From Isoetes taiwanensis (lineage: Eukaryota; Streptophyta; Lycopodiopsida; Isoetales; Isoetaceae), in NCBI GenBank assembly GCA_021234155.1, contig JAJEKV010000047.1, positions 4,537,637 to 4,601,636 on the forward strand: a DNA stretch of 64,000 nt. Reading direction: 5' to 3'. A program made the position numbers and the translations under genes. How positions within the stretch are numbered: the first letter of the stretch is position 1; each line of letters begins with the position of its first letter. Below are positions 58,042 to 64,000 of this stretch, in pieces. The notes beneath the pieces were generated by a model, which had not been told where the DNA came from, did not search any database, and saw only the letters and a list, made by a program, of their open reading frames with translations.

Positions 58042-59248
58042 GAAAAAGTGCATGAACAAATACAAATATATATAAATGAAAAAAGAGGTATATCGCCCAC
58101 GCAGGGGGGAAGGGGGGAAGCTACGAGAACGAAGAATGCTGCTGTGAGAAGACGCCGATAACCAGGCGGAAAACGACAATGGCCTAATATGCCGTCCTTT
58201 CCCGAATGGCGCATCCGATGGCTCGGATCGATGGGATTCGGGAAAGGACTCGCGAGACACAAAACCGCCGACTACCAAAGGACTTCCTCCACTATAAACC
58301 CCCCGCGCGACACCTCCAAGTGTTGAGCCGGATCATGGCTAGCACATAACGAGAGTGAGAAGAAGAAGAGCGCCGTAATCGTGAGCACGCTGTGACCTCA
58401 TGCGGAACTCCCCGAAGCCACACCGCCGAAGCTCCTCCCCGACGAGCGAATGAGTACCATATTGGGATGGATTCAAGCCTATAGCCAGAAGACACTCCCG
58501 CCACCACCCCCGAGCAGTCGGATAAGATAAAGGACGTGGCCGAACCTGTGGTCAACATCTAGAGGGAGATAAGTGAACAAAGGAACCGCATAGGAATGTA
58601 AAAATGCATAGACCTAAAGATGGAATGAGAAACATGGAGATGTTGAGGAGAGTCGCACACCACGTAGCGAGCGCGAGAGGACGAGGACCGCCAGCAATCG
58701 TAAGTACGAACCTCAACATGTGGACCCTGCATATCGAGCAAAAAACGGAGGAAACGGGGAAGAATGATAAAAACTATGGGCTAAAAGAACATGAAAAGTC
58801 AACCACGTCTAACGTCTCGAAACTGACACAATGATTATGTAATATCATATCATATATAGTGAGCAAAGCTATGCACTAAAAAATAAGCCTATCGCGAACA
58901 TGACAAAGTGGAGCTAACGAAAACAAAGAAGCTCCTAAATCCATAAAATTGGTACAATCGAACCAATATCACCCGGCCACCCATGGTCGAGATGAGAAAA
59001 TACAACTTCAGAAACAACAAATAAGTGCACTAATAAAGTGAACAAAGGAACCAACAAACACTAAAGCTCCCCAGATGATCATGCCAAAAAAGAAAAAAAT
59101 CTTAAATGCAATCCCCAAATATTCAAGTCCCAAAGATCGGATCAAACCAAATATAGAATATACATAGAAGAAATGTAGCCACAAAGGACAAAGAGGTGGA
59201 AAAAATGTGTCACAAAATACTTGAATGGGACAAAAGGGGCTTAAAAAG

Positions 59249-59378
<130 letters not shown>

Positions 59379-60506
59379 CCAGCAAAACCGCCAAGCCGGA
59401 GTTTGGTCACGGCACGAGAGCTTAACGGAGCACAACAATAAAATGAGGAGGAACCGCAGATAAACTATAAGCCCAGCCGCCATGAAAACCCAAGGGTCGA
59501 AGGCGGGCACGGGGGCACGAAATGAGGGTGAGACTAAGAGGGGGCCAACCACTGCGGGCGGGCTGGCAAACACGTAGCAAGCCCGAGAGGACGAGGACCG
59601 CCAGCAGCCGTGAGTACGAACCTCAACATGTGGACCCTGCATAGCGAAAAAAAAAAACGGAGGAAACGGAACCCCTCATCATGGATCCCAACAATAACGA
59701 TAAATAATAAAAAAGAATAACAAGTAACTGCAATAAAAGAGCACAATTTAGAGTGAAAAAAATCGCAACAACCAGCTAGAAAGGAATTCCCCAAGACTAG
59801 CACCATGCACAAAAATAAAATGCGCCCAAGATAATACCTCATGCACCATCCTAAGAACCCTAACAAGCATGAAATTTGTGAGGAAGGGAACGTAAATGTG
59901 GAATAAAAGCCCTAGGCACCAAGGTTCCAAACACAAGAGATTGACAACATCCAAAAATGTGCAGAAAAAGGTCTAAAATTTGTAAAATCACAGGTTATAT
60001 CCCAAATAAAAATGGCAATTATATCATAGCTCAAACTTGGACCCCATACCCTATTAGAAAAAGGCAAAGTGAAATGATGCCGAACATAAAAAGTTGAAAT
60101 AGATCACATGAATGCAATATAGGGATAATATCAAGGTAAACAACAAGAATGACGAAAAACATAAGGTGCCAGAGATGAAAAGGACAATACATGTAGGATA
60201 ATATGCCACACGGACCAGATTCGCCCCCTATGCTAACAGCAATATACACGTGCAAAAACACACCTTATGAAAAAACACTGTAATGATCAAGTGAAACCCA
60301 TACAAATTCACCCATAAGTGCAAAAAGGCCAATGCTCTCCCATCATCCTAAAGAAATTCCAAACCAACAGGAAGGACGCATGTCCAGACAAAATTGAATC
60401 TGTAACAAGATGAATCGTAACAAATAACCCCAAAATATGATGCTAAGGATTACTTAAATAAATGCAAAGAAATAGGAAGCACGCTTAAAACCAAGATTTG
60501 CACAAT

Positions 60507-60922
<416 letters not shown>

Positions 60923-63900
60923 TCATGTGAAACCCCCAAGAACGCCCAATGTATGGCGAAATAGGGAGGAGATTGAGGTAGAAGGGGCGATACGAAGCCG
61001 GGTCGAGAAGTTTATAGGAACGGAAACCCACTGATGTCCGGAGTGCCTAAAGTGTGGCCCGCACAGGGCTGAAGCTCCCCGCAATAAGGAGAAACGGGCG
61101 TAAAGAATGGGTACGGGCAGAGGCGGAACGGGAGAGGTCGGGAGAAAGTGAATCGGGTGTCCAAAGAGTCCGCCTGGGGAAAGGGAAGCGCTATGCTGAC
61201 GATGAGGACCAAAGAAGACGAGCGAAGTCGTGGTGGAGAAAGTTTTAACTCGCAGGGGAGAAGAGTTGGAAGGGTTCGCGATAGACCGCATCAGCTCACT
61301 AACCCGAAAAAAAGGAAATACATTATAGAACAAAAACAATGGTAAGAAGAGCCCCGCCAGCCCCGAGATCTAAAAAAAAGAGGACGCTCGGACAAAAACA
61401 AGTCAAGTCCTCGCGGATGAGGAATCCCGTATATGCACCGGCCGGGAGAATCAACCCAAGAAAGAGAATGCGACCAAATAAAAGGCAATATCCAGCCTAA
61501 GTAGGAACAACTCAAGCTATGCAATTGCGATAATGCATAAACACAAGAAGAAACCAACCACGTCAATGCATATGATGCAAAAAGATGAGGCCCACTTATG
61601 CAAAACCCCCCCAAGTTGTCAATAATGATAAATAACCCAATACAAAAGCAATAAGATGAAGAGGAAAAGCCAACCTACGGTTGTGAAGAAGATGCATAAA
61701 CGTTAGAAAGACAAGATGCAACTTTGCAGATGAACAATAAATCCCAAAAAAGCTAGCTAGGTAGCAGAATCGAAAACACGACATAATAAATCGCAAAAAA
61801 GCTAGCTAGGCAGCAGAATTGGAAACATGACATAGGTAATAACGTGAAAAGAAAATGAAACCACCTTTAATGTCTGTGATGCCTAAAAAAGGAAAACAAC
61901 GCTCGATAACAACATTGCAAAAGGATCGGCAACAAGATCGACTTGAACCGAAAAGCACAGGGCAACAATAATGAAAAAGAAAAATCAAACCATGATAATG
62001 CATAGAAATTATAACGTTGAAAATAGTGTGATACATCGCGAAATTGAATGATGCCCAACATAAAAATCAAAAACCATGTGAATGCCTATGATTAATAAGA
62101 GCTTACATCCAAAAGAAAAACACAATTGCAAAAGAGAAAAAATCCGAAACCACCATGGGAAAATAGAAAATGTATAAGACCATGCGACATATAAAGAAAC
62201 CTCCTGGCAACTAAACCCAAAATGGAAAAGGGAACAGATGAAAAGATATACACCACCCAAACGAGAAACCCATTACAAAATCTCAAGCGGCATCAACATC
62301 CGATAGAAAACACAAATGCAAAGGAAAAAATCGAAACAACCATAGGAAAAACACAAAATTGATAAGATCAAAGCAATGATAAATGAATATGTAAGCAAAT
62401 GAATCGAAACCTAAAACGACTTGAACAATATAAAATTGTGAGCTAAGGAAACATAAAAGGCTAAGAGACACACGGACGAACCCGAGCCCGCTAAACAAGC
62501 CACATTGGAATTAACAAAACAACTTTCAAATCTATCCCAGAAATCCGGAAAAAGAGAAACATACAGATAATCGCAGAATATTGCCCTTGAAAATATTCGA
62601 ACAGAGCGCATATATATCGGGCAGCAGAGTCACCGAGAATGAAGTTTAATTCGATGGAGCAGATTCGTTGTGAGGAGAAGCAGATTCGCCATGGAAGGAG
62701 AAGCTTCGGAATTGGTGGCACCCATACCGGCAAGTTGCCCGTGTTCCCAACGAGATGTTTTCCCGCAGTCCCTAGTCTTACCTTTTGCCCGACCGAGCCA
62801 AGCGGATCTGCCCAGATCGAAAGTGCACACCGGATCTGATATAGGATATGGCAGAACCCTAGGCTAGAATAGCCAATAAAGAACCAATGCCAAAAGAATA
62901 AAAACATCTAACACATAGAAAAAATGCCTGCATTTAAGCAAAATGGAGGAGCCACCAAAAAATGTGTCCATTGATCGTATTCTAAGACGAGAAACCGACA
63001 AAAGTAGGTCCCATTACGCCTAGCAATGTCAAGGCAACTCTAGGTGCATAAATGACGAGGCAATTAAATTGATAGCTGTGTGAAAATAAGAAGAGAACCC
63101 GTGATAATACTCATAAAAACCCTCAATAATCGTAAAAGAATTCAATGACATATTGCTAGTAAAGAAATTTAGCACACAAAGCCAAATGCAAAAAGAAACG
63201 GCAACGTATGGATAAGAAAATTAGCCCGAAAAACAGAAATGATGTCAACTGAGTTGAGCAAATGGAGCGCTCTAGAAAATAGGCGTAAAAGCGGTGCGTA
63301 TGCAAGAGGAACCTAGTACACAAGCTGAAAAAACATCATAAAAACCCTTTCATTGTAAGGAAATCAATGCCCACAAGGCTATGCCCAAAAAATAGGTCCG
63401 ATTACAACATAGAAATTGAAAAAATAATGATGAAGTACGTAGAGAAACAAGGAAGACGTCAATACAGTGGGCAATGCATGAAGCCAAAAAAGAAAACCAT
63501 ACCCAAGACCTGAACATCTTCCGTAAATACATAATAAAGAGATCGAATTGACTAGAGAGAAATGAGGAAATTCATCAAATTGATACCAGATAACCCTAAC
63601 TAGAGTAGTGTTCCAGCCATGTGGTAATAGCATAACTCGCCTTCTAAGGTATCTACACCAGCTTTCAACAACATTTTGTAACCTTTCAAGCAAATCCCAC
63701 TATAACCCATCTAGAAAATGCAAATCAGAGCCATGTATATATTCAAATTGAAATGCGTATTATAGAAGCAGTCAATGCAAAGAAATCTGTTCGAGAAAAA
63801 CAATAGCCTAAAAGAAGGTCGTTATAATCATTGAAAGAAGCTTACCCAATCAAATGACGGTCAAATGACGTGTGCTGCAAACCCGATCAAACAAGGCAAA

Positions 63901-63938
63901 GCCATATTATTGCCCGAGGCAGCAGAGCCATGGTGGAT
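60923..63938. other. A-rich non-coding DNA with small repeats, no gene seen
   Basis: A GC-richer block lies at 60960-61300 with no identified domain. A 49-bp tandem duplication (AAAAAAGCTAGCTAGG core) lies at 61736-61833. T-rich hydrophobic minus-strand open frames are frequent but have no recognisable domains and are treated as composition effects. Confidence 0.45.
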
Positions 63939-63981
63939 CGGATGGTGTAGAAGCAGGTCCGGATGGTGTAGAAGCAGGTCC
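63939..63981. repeat. 21-bp perfect tandem repeat, two copies
   Basis: GGATGGTGTAGAAGCAGGTC plus C is present twice in succession (period 21) at the right edge of the window. Confidence 0.85.
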
Positions 63982-64000
63982 GGTGGTTCAGGGCTGCAGA

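Noticed and set aside
57452-58278. Several overlapping minus-strand hydrophobic ORFs of 74-117 codons
   Set aside because: They are composition effects of A-rich plus-strand DNA, with no conserved motif, no consistent frame and internal repeats.

Overview
The window looks like a nuclear, repeat-rich stretch of a land-plant genome, most likely a seed plant with a large genome, possibly a gymnosperm. That placement is inferred from three things: long AT-rich intergenic DNA, plant-type genes with spliceosomal introns (a cytochrome P450, RNase H2 subunit A, a PPR protein, a LAMMER-like kinase), and many transposon remnants. Only one gene looks intact in 64 kb: a two-exon P450 of the CYP703 type on the minus strand at 51346-53242. 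Nothing bacterial or organellar was seen.

Layout. 1-7.2 kb: AT-rich DNA with micro- and minisatellites and a 117-bp foldback. 7.2-7.9 kb: exon fragments of decayed genes, one from a LAMMER-type kinase. 8.6-11.2 kb: the most unusual locus, a 1.1-kb tandem duplication of a gene for a small HUH (Y1) endonuclease-like protein resembling those of Replitron transposons. Both copies are broken, in different ways. A second ORF and a cluster of five DNA hairpins (11.79-12.05 kb) follow, and a 355-bp hAT-type miniature element with a perfect 8-bp target duplication lies between them. 12.5-13.4 kb: a degenerate GATCC-rich repeat. 14-20 kb: no gene, several short repeats, and a second, related hAT miniature element at 19.0 kb with its own perfect 8-bp duplication.

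20.75-36.1 kb: a segmental duplication, copy 1 at 20750-25880 and copy 2 at 30271-36094. Each copy carries a truncated CYP77/CYP89-like P450 exon, a PPR remnant, an L1-like LINE fragment and an array of a 0.45-kb repeat with tRNA-like A/B boxes. Between the copies sits an eight-exon RNase H2A gene with at least four single-base frameshifts. In the P450 exon the two copies differ mainly at CAG/CTG sites, which may be a sequencing artefact of methylated DNA.

36-51 kb: mostly unassigned DNA, with single copies of the 0.45-kb repeat, degenerate ORF blocks, polypyrimidine tracts around more GATCC repeat, and a LINE ORF1-like protein followed directly by a LINE-style 3' tail with no ORF2 (a 'half-LINE'). 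51.3-53.2 kb: the CYP703-like gene. 55.07-55.56 kb: a 491-bp MITE with TA target duplication. 57.3-64 kb: A-rich non-coding DNA with 0.9-kb-spaced repeats, short palindromes and three long (GA)n arrays. There is no operon-like organisation; the genes appear independent, and most of the window is explained by transposition, duplication and decay.
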